A DNA stretch of 60,789 nucleotides from Agromyces seonyuensis (GCF_009789225.1 NZ_WSTA01000010.1:1-60789), one strand, 5' to 3'. Counted from the first letter of the stretch, positions 7,577-16,529 are shown. The notes: a model not told the origin generated them from the letters alone. Translations and numbers: made by a program.

Positions 7577-8494
7577 CTACAAACGATTCTGGATTCGGCT
7601 CTCGTAGGATCCGGCCGGCGGCAAGTGAAGCGGCGAAATGAAGGCTATCGACATGTCACTTGTCGAAATGGTCAGCGGATGCAAGCTTCCTACGGGTATG
7701 GGTGCTCCGGCCATCCACCCGGAAGCCTGCTGCTGATATCGCATGAATGTGATCGAGCCGGGTTGAGTCGGAATGATTCGGAGCCTTTCAATACCTCCAA
7801 GGCGAGTCATGATTCGATCAAATACCGGCTCAGGTGTGATGAAGAATATTCCCGAGCTGCACAGCCGCTCCGCCTGGAGCATGAGTCCCTTCACGATTAG
7901 CTGAGGGAGAATCCGCTTGTTGACGTTTTCCCAGTTCATTCCGAACTGGGAAGAGCGGATGGTTCGGTCCTCTTGGAGCTGAGAGATGCTCTCGCGGTAG
8001 CTATTGCTAATGTCGATTGTCTGTACCTCGACCGGGGCAAAAGAAAGAAGCGCGCCAGTCGGATCTACTGCGACGAGTACATAGTCGATCGAGTACTCGC
8101 CTCCTTCGGGCATAGCTGGAGGGAGCTTGATTTCACCGGAGTTCTGCCAGCCCTGTCCGAAGACACCTACTCGATTTCTCCCAGAGTTACTAGCGTGCAC
8201 CTTGACTTGAGCCCCCGGGACCAGGAGTGGGAGGTCGTCAGCGCCAACTTGGACGTCAAGATCCTTAAATGCAATCTCGGCGACCTGCCGGAGGACGGCG
8301 AAGTCATCGAAGTACATTCGCTTTGGGCAAATCGTAACCGGGACATTGGCAATAGATACGGAACATGCCCCTCCACTGGCTCGCTTACTGCAAGGCCCTG
8401 GGACAAATGGGCACGTCTGGGATTCTGCGGTCCTTGCAGCAATATCACTCTGATCCTCTGCCGCGAAGCCGAACCACTCGAACACATGATTCAC
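7577..8494 (-). CDS. NotI-family type II restriction endonuclease
   Basis: The 305-aa protein matches the NotI family layout. It begins VNHVFEWFGF and has four cysteines (C28, C35, C44, C56; CPFVPGPCSKRASGGACSV) in the place of the NotI Cys4 iron-binding fold. The catalytic pair is D137 (YSIDYVL) and E156-V-Q158 (PVEVQTID), the E-x-Q variant of PD-(D/E)xK that NotI uses (known from NotI as D160, E182, Q184). It should cut both strands at a GC-rich palindrome. The start is GTG at 8494, with no clear Shine-Dalgarno. An IS3-type element ends 107 bp upstream and may have altered the promoter. NotI is longer (about 383 aa), so specificity could differ. Confidence 0.88.
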   Translation of the reverse strand: MNHVFEWFGFAAEDQSDIAARTAESQTCPFVPGPCSKRASGGACSVSIANVPVTICPKRMYFDDFAVLRQVAEIAFKDLDVQVGADDLPLLVPGAQVKVHASNSGRNRVGVFGQGWQNSGEIKLPPAMPEGGEYSIDYVLVAVDPTGALLSFAPVEVQTIDISNSYRESISQLQEDRTIRSSQFGMNWENVNKRILPQLIVKGLMLQAERLCSSGIFFITPEPVFDRIMTRLGGIERLRIIPTQPGSITFMRYQQQASGWMAGAPIPVGSLHPLTISTSDMSIAFISPLHLPPAGSYESRIQNRL

Positions 8495-8623
8495 GTGGGA
8501 CAGGCTACGCTATCGCCGGCCCCAGGTCTGCCAGCGCATCGACCTCGCGTATGCGGCCGATACCTAGTCAAATGCCTTGGGTATTGAGGCATCCTCCAAA
8601 CTGGATCGGCCTGGGTTTCGTTC

Positions 8624-9461
8624 CTAGCGGTTTCTTTGTCCGGCCGGGCTCTGCTGGGCTGATTCGAGGTCAGCGTGGTGCGCGGTCTCGACCTCGATCG
8701 GGGTGCGCATGTCGAGTTCGCCGTGCAGGCGCTGGTGGTTCCACCACCACACGTACTCGAGGGTCGCCAACTCGACCTGCTCGACGGTTCGCCACGGGCC
8801 GCGCTGACGGATCAGTTCGGTCTTGTCGAGGTTGTTGACGGCCTCGGCCATCGCGTTGTCGTACGAGTCGCCGACGGTCCCGGTCGATGGCACGGCGCCG
8901 AGTTCGAGGATGCGGTCGGTGTAGACCGTCGCCATGTAGTTCGACCCGTGATCGGAGTGATGCGTCAGCCCGCTCAGGTCACCGCCGGCGTCCCTCGCGG
9001 CCATGTCGAGCGCCTGCATGTGCAGGATCTCCGCTTTCAGCGTCGCCGCGACGTTCCACCCGACGATGCGCCCGTCAGCGGTGAAGCGGCGCTGGACGAG
9101 GTCCTTCGGCAGCGCGGCGGCCGGGTCGGACTTGGTCGTGAAGACCCTCTTGGACTTCTTCACGCCGCGCACGCCGGCCAGGCGCATCAGCCGCTCGGTC
9201 TGGTCGCGGCCGATGTCCCAGCCCTGCCGGCGCATCAACGCGTGCATCTTCCGGCGGCCGTAGACGCCGTAGTTCTCCGCATGCAGGCGGGCGACCTCGG
9301 GCACCAGCAGGTCATCGCGCAGGCTCCGCGCCGACGGCGTCCTGCTCGTCGCGGCGCGGTAGCCGCGCGAGGTCACGAATCCCTTCACCGCCGGCCGGAG
9401 GACACGGCAGATGAGCTCGACCGGCGAAACGATCCCGGTGCTCGTCGATGAACCGGATCAT
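8624..9461 (-). pseudogene. IS3-family OrfB transposase (DDE integrase), frameshifted
   Basis: The catalytic body (RRKMHALMRRQGWDIGR, THHSDHGSNY with Asp, and MAEAVNNLDKTELI with Glu) is intact and ends at 8624, overlapping the left inverted repeat. The family's usual start, MIRFIDEHRDRF at 9461, overlaps the OrfA stop in the -1 frame. However, after RDRF one extra base near 9420-9427 shifts that frame away from VELICRVLRPAVKGF. Removing one base restores the normal join. As it stands OrfB, or an OrfAB fusion made by -1 slippage, cannot be read through, so the copy is probably inactive unless the base is a sequencing error. Confidence 0.85.
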
Positions 9462-9772
9462 CTTGTCGAGGGGCGGTCGAGCTCCTTGGCGAAAAACACG
9501 CTCGCGGCCCTGAGGATCTCGTTCGCCTTGCGCAGCTCGGCGACTTCCTTCTGCAGCCGCTTGATCTCAGCTGCTGCGTCCGAGGTCACGCCCGGCTTCA
9601 CGCCCGCGTCGACCTCGTAGCGGCGCTGCCACAACCGCAGCGTTTCCGCGCTCATCCCAAGCAGCCCAGCCACGTGCCGGACCGCGCTCATCAAGTTCGG
9701 ATGCCCCGGGCGCGCCTCAGCGAGCATCCTGAGCGCCCGCTCACGCATCTCCGGCGAGTACTTCCTGTTCAT
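9458..9772 (-). CDS. IS3-family OrfA transposase
   Basis: The product of about 104 residues begins MNRKYSPEMRERALRMLAE, the usual opening of the IS3/IS911 OrfA helix-turn-helix (GMSAETLRLWQRRYEVD). A leucine-zipper-like segment follows (AAAEIKRLQKEVAELRKANE). It binds the IS ends and helps assemble the transposition complex. A TTG at 9793 is an alternative start; the ATG at 9772 has AAGGA and GGAAG upstream. The run GTGTTTTTCGCC near the 3' end is a plausible slippery site for the OrfAB fusion. Confidence 0.85.
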   Translation of the reverse strand: MNRKYSPEMRERALRMLAEARPGHPNLMSAVRHVAGLLGMSAETLRLWQRRYEVDAGVKPGVTSDAAAEIKRLQKEVAELRKANEILRAASVFFAKELDRPSTR

Positions 9773-9916
9773 CGTCTTCCATCCTTGCTTCAAGAACGGA
9801 ACGAAACCCAGGCCGATTCATACACGCTTGAATGCGAAGAGCCACGAAAATACCGTCCGCGCTGCGAACTTGCTCGTCCCGCAACTTGGCGATCACTACT
9901 GGCGCGTATCAGTGAG

Positions 9917-10711
9917 TTAGGGTCCATCTGAACCGCCATCCTCACCAATTTGAGACGCGGCATTGAGGAGCAGGTCAATACTCTGTTGCTTGACTCTGTC
10001 CACTAGCTGCTTCACGGTTCCGTAGCGTGAATCAAAAGGCCATCTGACGTAATGCGCGGCCCTGGCCCAATAGAACTCTTCGAGGCCAGGGCCGCAACTG
10101 TTCGCCTTGTCGAGAAGAGCTTTTGAAGCGCGTGCAGCATCCTCGGTGTCAATCAGGGTTGCGAGCCCGACTTTGCGCGCGATCGAGTCGGGGGCAGCTT
10201 CCGAGGCTTGGAGTTCGTTGGATGCAAGGAAATGGAGAAGATCCTCCCGCTCATTTTCCTGGAGCCCAACGATCGACAGCTTGACTTCAGGACTCGCTGC
10301 CAGAAGGTCAAGTCCGAAGAACGCGGCAAACTCCCCTGCGATTCGCCAGTATGGCAGCGCGTCCCGGGCCCCAAGCGGAGCCTCCTCCCTCAAGAACCGA
10401 ACGATACCCTTCGCCTCAAAGCTGAATACCGTTTGGCTGTCGCTCAACTTGCCGCTGATCTCGACCGCGGAGTCCAGACTCGACGCAGTCACTGACTTCG
10501 CAAGCAGGTCACGTTCGCGCTCCTCCAGCGCGATCAGGAATCTGCCCACAATCACTCCCTTCTTCGACCGGCTCCAACATTGAATAGCCTGTTCAACCTG
10601 TACGTGGGCGCTTGCAGTTAGTTCGAATCCTAGGTGTTCTTCCCCGACACGTTGTGAACGTGTGAGGTAAGCGAAGACCTCCGGGAACGATGTGGGTACC
10701 ATCCGCTTCAC
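9917..10711 (-). CDS. Hypothetical protein, 5' end replaced by IS481 remnant
   Basis: The 264-aa frame has no recognised domain. The body is largely helical (for example AIQCWSRSKKGVIVGRFLI, LLHFLASNELQASEAAP, KQLVDRVKQQSIDLLLNAA) with no signal peptide or membrane segment. The first ~20 residues (MKRMVPTSFPEVFAYLTRSQ) are encoded by the end of the IS481 remnant (10653 onward), so the original N-terminus is lost. The gene is therefore a truncated relic or restarts from an internal codon. G+C is lower than in core genes. It is flanked by two different IS elements in the same island. Confidence 0.5.
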   Translation of the reverse strand: MKRMVPTSFPEVFAYLTRSQRVGEEHLGFELTASAHVQVEQAIQCWSRSKKGVIVGRFLIALEERERDLLAKSVTASSLDSAVEISGKLSDSQTVFSFEAKGIVRFLREEAPLGARDALPYWRIAGEFAAFFGLDLLAASPEVKLSIVGLQENEREDLLHFLASNELQASEAAPDSIARKVGLATLIDTEDAARASKALLDKANSCGPGLEEFYWARAAHYVRWPFDSRYGTVKQLVDRVKQQSIDLLLNAASQIGEDGGSDGP

Positions 10712-11120
10712 GGAGGTCTTCGTGACTCACGCTAACGCGCCGTTGACGCCCGAGGGGCGTCGTCGTCTTGCATCGCTGATCGTCGATGACGGTTGGGCTG
10801 TCCGTCGGGCCGCCGAGCGTTTCCAGTGCTCGCCGGCAACCGCGTCCAGGTGGGCGCGCCGCTATGGAGCCGGTCTGCCGTTGACGGACCGCTCCTCACG
10901 TCCGCGGTCCTCGCCTGCTCGACTGCCGCGGCGCACCGAACGACGCATCGTCGCGCTCCGGTTCACCCGGCGGTGGGGGCCGCATCGGATCGCCTGGCAT
11001 CTGGGGATCCCACGATCGACCGTGGGCCGAGTGCTCGGCCGCTACCGGATGCCACTGCTACAAGCGCTGGATCAGGGCACCGGGCTCCCTGTCCGCAAAC
11101 CGAAGCCCGTCCGGTACGTT
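10653..11120 (+). mobile_element. IS481-family element, left part only
   Basis: The left end is placed near 10653 (TGTGAACGTGTGAGG). A perfect 12-bp hairpin (CGAAGACCTCCG at 10672-10683, CGGAGGTCTTCG at 10711-10722) overlaps the transposase start region. Similarity to IS481 transposases stops near 11117, and no right end follows. The insertion truncates the gene at 9917. Confidence 0.75.
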
Positions 11121-11171
11121 CCGAGAGCGCGCTCCATGGATTGGAGTAGAGGCCGCGTCCAAGCAATTTGA
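10722..11171 (+). pseudogene. IS481-family transposase, N-terminal remnant
   Basis: From the GTG at 10722 the frame reads VTHANAPLTPEGRRRLASL, then the helix-turn-helix AAERFQCSPATASRWARRY and a second winged-helix part ending GLPVRKPKPVRY (about 132 residues). The remaining ~190 residues with the DDE catalytic core are missing; the frame continues into unrelated sequence and stops at 11171. It cannot encode an active enzyme. Confidence 0.85.
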
Positions 11172-11301
11172 GTGCAAGCCAACTGAATGTGAATGAAGCT
11201 TCATCGCGTTCGTCGTTCACGCGCGGTCCGTTCTCTTGATCTTCGTGCCGTGGGCGCGGTCCGGGTTCCCGTGGTCGTGCCCATTGGTACTTCTGGCGCG
11301 G

Positions 11302-13848
11302 CTATGCGTGCTCGGCGTCGAACCGCGCGAGCTCTGCCATGAACCACTCGAGGGTCTCGATCACCATCGAACGTGCCTCGCGATCTGCGAGGACATCGAC
11401 CTGGAACGGCGGGCGCTTCTCGAGCCGATCTGATTCGATACGGATGCCCGCGACACGGTTGAGGCGCTCGCGCAGCTCCTCGCGCAGCTCGGGTTCATCG
11501 AACGGCGGACGATTCATCAAGTGTTGGAACACGACCTCGACCGATCCGTACGGATAGATCGTGAACGGCCAGATCGACTTCGGGCGCCCTGGTCCGGTTC
11601 CCGCTTCGAGGAAGCAGCTCGGTTCCGCCGTCGAGCCGTAGGAGATGTGGCCTCCGAGCCGCTCCCATCCTTCGATCAGCTCGCCGACGCCGAACACGGT
11701 CGCGGCTGAGTGCTGCTTCGCGAGCGACTCCAGGAATGCCGTGCGTTCGTCGTCCTCGTCGACGAGCGCGTCACCATCCGACCCCATTGAAAGCCCGATC
11801 AGGGCAGCGAGTTCCGGCACGCCGAGCCGTTGAGCCGTGCTTGCCCGACCCTCGGCGTTGAACTCGACCCCCTCGTCGGCGAGTACGTCGAGCGGATCAC
11901 GCCCCTGGAAAGGGCTGTTCGTGTGCCACGAGAATCCGGGCGAGATAGTTCCACGGCGACCGAGGACACGGTAAGCGCCGGGAAGTCCGGAGCCCGCGAT
12001 GAACTGACCGAGCGGCACAGGGTGGGTTCCGGCGACTTGCGCGAGATCTCCGTAGCTCGCCCACCGGCCTGCCGGGATCGCCTGCACCAGATCCGAGACC
12101 GTACGGGCGGGAAATCCAGATTCCGGAGCCGGTTCGCTGATCGGTCCCGTCCACGTCGCGATGATGCGCTCGGCAAGTGCACGTCCACGTTCCTCAATCG
12201 CGGTTCGATCCCATGACGGGCGATCGGCGATCTCCATGTTCATGCGCATGGACGACGAGCGAAGGTAGTCCCGCTTCAGCTCGAAGGGGTGGTTGCTGAG
12301 CTCGCTGTTGTAGGCGGTCAGCGTGAGGTTCGCGAGCGAGTGGACCGTTGCCTCGTGGAAGTCGTCGAAGGTGGCGAACTCGCCGAGGTTGCGCGACGCA
12401 GCTGCCATCCACTCGGCGGTAGGGCTCTGCGGCATGATGTGCTCGATCGTCATCGTCGACGGATCCACGTGCTCCTTGCCCGGCAGTGCGCGATCACCGG
12501 CACGCATCGGAGTGGTTTCCTCGAGCCATCCGAGGACCGCGCGTCGCTGGTGGTACTTGCCCTGGTAGTAGAACTGCTTGGTTCCGACCGCATCGATGAT
12601 CTGGGCGTCGGTTGCGAAGTACTTGCGGCCGGAGGAGAAGTAGCGATGCAGCGCATCGACCGCGTCGGAGGCGTCCGCGATTTCGAGCGGTGCGCGGTAC
12701 AGGATGCGGGAGAGCGCGTTCGCCGGAGCGCCGATGACGAGACGTCGAACGAGGAACGACTCGAGCAGCTGCAGTCCGCGTGCGACCTCGTCATCGGTCA
12801 GGACGCCGCCGGCGCGGAGATCTAGGAGATGCAGCACCAGTGCATCGGTCGCACCGAGCCCCCAGAGCGATAGCCGCTCGAGCTGCCGGCGAACCGCGGG
12901 CGACGATTCGTGCAGCGGAGAACGGATGACCTGCAGCATCGACGCGAGGTCGGAGAAACGACGGACTTCGTCGACGATCGCTTCGTCCGGGAGCGCATTC
13001 ATTCGCTCGACCTGGGCGGTGTAGATGTCGCCGGGCTTCGAATCGGGCCGAGTGCGCTGGAGGTCGAGCCAGAACAGCGTCTCGAGGTCATTGGTCGAGA
13101 GCTTGCGCTGCAAGTCCAGCCAGATGTCGTTGTAGACGTCTTCGCCGCGCGTGCCCAGCCGCATGAACAGGTAGTTGCGGATGAGATCGCCCTGCGTGAG
13201 TTTGAGGCCCGTGTTGTTCAGCGATTCGAAGATCCGATAGACGTTGTCATCGCCGCGTGCCGTGATTGAGACGAAGACCAGGCCACTCAGAACGGCCGCT
13301 TCGATCCGATCGATATCGTGCGGGTCCTCCGGATCGTCAGCGCGGTGCAGCCCGGCGCGGAAGAACCGATACGCCTCGAGGAGACCGGAGGTGCCGGCGT
13401 GCTCGGGTGTGCCGCCGACGATGGCGCGGAATGCGGCGCGGTCCGCCTGGGTCGGGAGGAGCTTGTACTTCTCATCACCGCTCTTGAATCGGTCGACGAG
13501 ATAGGTCTCTTCGACACGAGCGGCTTTCTCGGGGCGGTCGGGCTCGGTCTCCTTGTAGTGGTCGCGCAATGCGCAGAGCAGCATCGTCAGGGTGGTGAGG
13601 CGCTGCTGGCCGTCGACAACGAGGAACTCCGTGCCGCCGGCGCCTACCTGGCCCAGCGAGAGCACGAGCGATCCGGTGAAGTGCGTCGCGCGAGAGTTCT
13701 GCCGCTGCTCGTCGGCGAGCGCGACGATGTCGTCCCAGAGCCGGCCGAGCTGCTTGCTCGACCACGAGTAGGTGCGTTGGTAGAGCGGCACCCGGTACTG
13801 CTTCACGCCGGCGAGCACCGACTGCAGCTGCGTTTCTTGGACGTCCAT
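11302..13848 (-). CDS. DUF262/GmrSD-type nuclease with HNH (DUF1524) and alkyltransferase-like domain
   Basis: The 848-aa protein has three recognisable parts. Residues 1-230 form the DUF262 domain: VPLYQRTYSW (20-29), VVDGQQRLTTL (77-87) and FESLNNTGLKLTQGDLIRNY (207-226). Around 460-530 is a DUF1524 HNH nuclease: TIEHIMPQSP (467-476) and LANLTLTAYNSELSNHPF (505-522). Residues ~584-640 (IPAGRWASYGDLAQVAGTHP and AYRVLGRRG) resemble the DNA-binding fold of O6-alkylguanine transferases but lack the PCHR cysteine, as in alkyltransferase-like proteins. GmrSD-type proteins restrict phage DNA with modified bases; the alkyltransferase-like module could sense base modification (inference). It lies 91 bp downstream of, and co-directional with, the HTH protein at 13940-16024. 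Confidence 0.9.
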   Translation of the reverse strand: MDVQETQLQSVLAGVKQYRVPLYQRTYSWSSKQLGRLWDDIVALADEQRQNSRATHFTGSLVLSLGQVGAGGTEFLVVDGQQRLTTLTMLLCALRDHYKETEPDRPEKAARVEETYLVDRFKSGDEKYKLLPTQADRAAFRAIVGGTPEHAGTSGLLEAYRFFRAGLHRADDPEDPHDIDRIEAAVLSGLVFVSITARGDDNVYRIFESLNNTGLKLTQGDLIRNYLFMRLGTRGEDVYNDIWLDLQRKLSTNDLETLFWLDLQRTRPDSKPGDIYTAQVERMNALPDEAIVDEVRRFSDLASMLQVIRSPLHESSPAVRRQLERLSLWGLGATDALVLHLLDLRAGGVLTDDEVARGLQLLESFLVRRLVIGAPANALSRILYRAPLEIADASDAVDALHRYFSSGRKYFATDAQIIDAVGTKQFYYQGKYHQRRAVLGWLEETTPMRAGDRALPGKEHVDPSTMTIEHIMPQSPTAEWMAAASRNLGEFATFDDFHEATVHSLANLTLTAYNSELSNHPFELKRDYLRSSSMRMNMEIADRPSWDRTAIEERGRALAERIIATWTGPISEPAPESGFPARTVSDLVQAIPAGRWASYGDLAQVAGTHPVPLGQFIAGSGLPGAYRVLGRRGTISPGFSWHTNSPFQGRDPLDVLADEGVEFNAEGRASTAQRLGVPELAALIGLSMGSDGDALVDEDDERTAFLESLAKQHSAATVFGVGELIEGWERLGGHISYGSTAEPSCFLEAGTGPGRPKSIWPFTIYPYGSVEVVFQHLMNRPPFDEPELREELRERLNRVAGIRIESDRLEKRPPFQVDVLADREARSMVIETLEWFMAELARFDAEHA

Positions 13849-13939
13849 ATCGTGTCGCGGCCTTCCATATGTTTCGGAGCGGCAGTCAGGCTAGCCGTTT
13901 CCGCGGTCGTCGGTATCGGGAGAGCGCTGGTGCAGGCGG

Positions 13940-16024
13940 TCAGGCGATGCCCTGCAGCGCAGAACGCGCGCCGAGCACGAGGTCCGCGATCTCCAGGTCG
14001 CCTCGTGCCCGGTAGGCCTCGGCGAGCTCGTCCACCGACGCCGTGTCCGACTTGCCGATCGCGCGAGCGAGCAATGCCCGAGCCCTCGTGGGGTGGATCG
14101 TCGGTGCGGCGCCGACGAGCAGGAGGGCGTCGTGGAGTGCGTCGCCGGTCATCGCCGGCAGCTCCTCCACGTCGAAGGTTCCGTCGTCGCCGACGATGAG
14201 CAGCACCTCGGCGCCGGCTTTCAGCCCGTCGGCGAGGATGAAGCGACGGATGCTGCCGAAGGCGGGCTGGATGGCGTTCCAGGTCAGCGCCTGCGGTCCG
14301 AGCCGCGACGGGATGTTGCGGACGTCGCCGACGCCCAGCTCGACCACGCCGGCGAACGCGTGCGGTATCGCGAAGCCGCTGCCGCGCTCGTGGTCGGCGT
14401 TGATCGTCTCCCGAAGCATCCATGCGTCGACACGGCGATAGAGGCGGCGGGTGATCCAAGGCGACTTGCGAACCTTCGGACCTTGGTCTGCGAAGCGCAC
14501 GACGCCTTTCTTGCATTCGTAGGGCGAGGTGTTCGCGTATGTGATCACGCTGTTCGGGCTGACCGAGTACTTCTCGGTGATCTCGGCGACGAGCTCGTCG
14601 AGAGCGATGGCGCCGCCCGCTCGTTCCACACGCTCTGCGATCGCAGGGCGGATGCCGCCGTACGTCTCGAACTCCCACTCGTCCAGGGCCCAGGAGTCCC
14701 GGTCGATACGACGGATACGATCGTGGACGGCGAGCTGGTTCCGCAGGGAAGCCAGCGTGCGAGCACTGCCCACCCGTTCGTGGATCTCCACGGAGCTCAT
14801 GGGCGCTCCCTCGATCGAGAGCACCGCCGCGCTCAGGTCGGCCAGGTTGCTCGAGCGGGTCAGCACATGGTCTTCGAGAACTCGATATCCGCACGCCGTC
14901 AACCACTCGGCGATCCGCGCTTCCGCGATGGACAGCTTCCCGGTGATGTCGTCGACGGGAACGACGCCGTGCGAGTTCACGAGAGCCAGCACGGTCTCGC
15001 GCGATGCATCCATCGCCGCGGCGACGGTCGGTGCGGCGCACCATCCGTCTCGGATCTCGTACGCGTCGTCGAGGCGGTCGAGCACGCGCCATGCCTGCCG
15101 CCCGACGATCGTGACGTCGTGGGCGAGCGCAGGCATGGACGCGAGGAGATCCTCGAGTGCAAGCGCGGCGCCGATCCGCTGCCGGACTGCCTCCGCCACC
15201 GACGGGATGATTCCGTCGCCGGTCATGAGGGCGGTCGCTTGCGAACGTGCTTTCGTCTCGAGTTGTCGGATGCGTTCGCGCGTGACGTCGAAGTTCTGAC
15301 CCAGAGCGTCCAGGGTGTTGGGCTTGTCGGCGAAGAGCCGCTCGGCGAGAATGCGCTGCATTCGCGGATCGAACTCGGCGAAGGCAGCATCGAAGTGATC
15401 CGCCACGTCTGCTTCCGCTTCCCAGGCGACCAGCACATCGGCGGCGACCAGCGCCTCGAGCCGACTCCGCGCTGCGATGACGTATTCCGGTGCCCCGGGC
15501 GGCAGCGCCGAACCCAGGAGCGGCTGGTCGGTGAGCCCCAGCGCCGTGTGCCAGGTCGCGATGATGCGGAGATCGTCGGCCGCTCCGGCGAGCGAGGCGG
15601 ATGCTCCGAGTTCGTCCGCGGGAGTCGTGCTCGTGGCGGACGCAGAGGGCTCGTGCATCGCGGCTTCGACGAGTGAGGCGACGAACGATCGAACGGTGCC
15701 CACCCCAATTCCGGGCCAAAGGCGAATCTCGCCGATGCGGTGGTCCTGCAGGTCGGCGACAGTTGTGATCGAGCGCCGGGCGAACGCGTTCGACGCTCGA
15801 GTCGGCAGCTCGAGATCCGTGAGACGCAGTTCCGACGGAATACCGGTGAAGAGATCGCCGATCGTGCGAGCGCCGAACTCGTTCATGGCGATCTCGGCGA
15901 CATCGCCGATCCGGAAACGTCGCGCGACCGCGTTGTCGTCGGTCGGGAGCGTCATCCACGGTGCTCGCTCGTGAAGGGGAACCCCTTCGAGCCACGGAAA
16001 GAGTTCGAGCCAAGTTCGGGGCAT
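13940..16024 (-). CDS. Sigma-region-4-like and helix-hairpin-helix DNA-binding protein, probable partner of the DUF262 nuclease
   Basis: The protein of about 694 residues contains an RNA-polymerase alpha-CTD-like helix-hairpin-helix (ASNAFARRSITTVADLQ ... GIGVGTVRSFVASL, ~75-118). A sigma-70 region-4-like HTH follows (ADKPNTLDALGQNFDVTRER plus IRQLETKA, ~232-259). The rest has winged-helix-like segments (~380-560) but no catalytic motif that I recognise. The ATG at 16024 (MPRTWLELFPWLEG) is preferred because the frame's upstream 29 residues (to 16111) are low in character. It is the first gene of a two-gene unit with the DUF262 protein, which suggests a DNA-recognition or regulatory role in defence rather than a true sigma factor (regions 1-3 are absent). 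Confidence 0.75.
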   Translation of the reverse strand: MPRTWLELFPWLEGVPLHERAPWMTLPTDDNAVARRFRIGDVAEIAMNEFGARTIGDLFTGIPSELRLTDLELPTRASNAFARRSITTVADLQDHRIGEIRLWPGIGVGTVRSFVASLVEAAMHEPSASATSTTPADELGASASLAGAADDLRIIATWHTALGLTDQPLLGSALPPGAPEYVIAARSRLEALVAADVLVAWEAEADVADHFDAAFAEFDPRMQRILAERLFADKPNTLDALGQNFDVTRERIRQLETKARSQATALMTGDGIIPSVAEAVRQRIGAALALEDLLASMPALAHDVTIVGRQAWRVLDRLDDAYEIRDGWCAAPTVAAAMDASRETVLALVNSHGVVPVDDITGKLSIAEARIAEWLTACGYRVLEDHVLTRSSNLADLSAAVLSIEGAPMSSVEIHERVGSARTLASLRNQLAVHDRIRRIDRDSWALDEWEFETYGGIRPAIAERVERAGGAIALDELVAEITEKYSVSPNSVITYANTSPYECKKGVVRFADQGPKVRKSPWITRRLYRRVDAWMLRETINADHERGSGFAIPHAFAGVVELGVGDVRNIPSRLGPQALTWNAIQPAFGSIRRFILADGLKAGAEVLLIVGDDGTFDVEELPAMTGDALHDALLLVGAAPTIHPTRARALLARAIGKSDTASVDELAEAYRARGDLEIADLVLGARSALQGIA

Positions 16025-16232
16025 CCGTTGCAGCTTTCGGTAGGGAGGTGCAGGTGCGGTCTTCAGGCTATTCGCGGGGGTCGCGGGGAGAGTCGTCGAG
16101 CGGCACTCCATCCCCCGAACTGGGGCGGGTTGCTGCTACGGACCCATCTCCCAGGCATCCAGGATGCGCTCGTCGGTCCCCACCAGGCACGTGCGTGGGC
16201 GAGCTGCTCCGCGGTGCCTCGCTTGGGGTCAG

Positions 16233-16529
16233 CTACCGATACCATCGCCCGCGCTCGTCGTCCGAGAGCGGCGGTCGGTCGATGTCGCTCGTCGCGGCCG
16301 ACAGCGTCGCCGGCGCCGTGGCGAACGCGTTCGGGAATGTCGCGCGGGCTTCGTCCTCGGTGAGGTCGTCGAGGTCGACGTCGAGGTCGCGATACCAGTC
16401 GAGCAGGGCATTGCCGATGTCCACCCACTCGTCGCCGTCCCATCGCTCGGTGGGGTACCGCCGGGCGCGGAAGAGCCGTCCGTGCCGTTCGTAGTAGGTG
16501 AAGCCCGGGAACGGCTGGCCCTCAGGCAT
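16233..16529 (-). CDS. Hypothetical protein, 98 aa
   Basis: Starts at an ATG (16529) that overlaps the stop of the upstream gene (ATGCCTGA), which implies translational coupling. The sequence (GFTYYERHGRLFRARRYPTE, GDEWVDIGNALLDWYRDLDV, then an acidic and Pro-rich tail) has no recognised domain, signal or membrane segment. It is the last gene of the minus-strand unit headed by the ADP-ribosylglycohydrolase fusion, so its function may be tied to that gene. Confidence 0.65.
   Translation of the reverse strand: MPEGQPFPGFTYYERHGRLFRARRYPTERWDGDEWVDIGNALLDWYRDLDVDLDDLTEDEARATFPNAFATAPATLSAATSDIDRPPLSDDERGRWYR

Larger units (their letters stand above)
8602..9820 (-). mobile_element. IS3-family insertion sequence, frameshifted copy
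   Basis: The ends are inverted repeats of 23 bp with 22 matches: left 8602-8624 (TGGATCGGCCTGGGTTTCG...) and right 9798-9820, whose complement starts TGAATCGGCCTGGG. The 1219-bp element encodes OrfA (9458-9772) and a disrupted OrfB. No identical 3-4 bp target duplication flanks it (AAC/TAC), suggesting an old insertion or later rearrangement. Confidence 0.9.

Noticed and set aside
13940-16024. A true sigma factor
   Set aside because: Only a region-4-like HTH is present; regions 2 and 3 for -10 recognition and core binding are missing.
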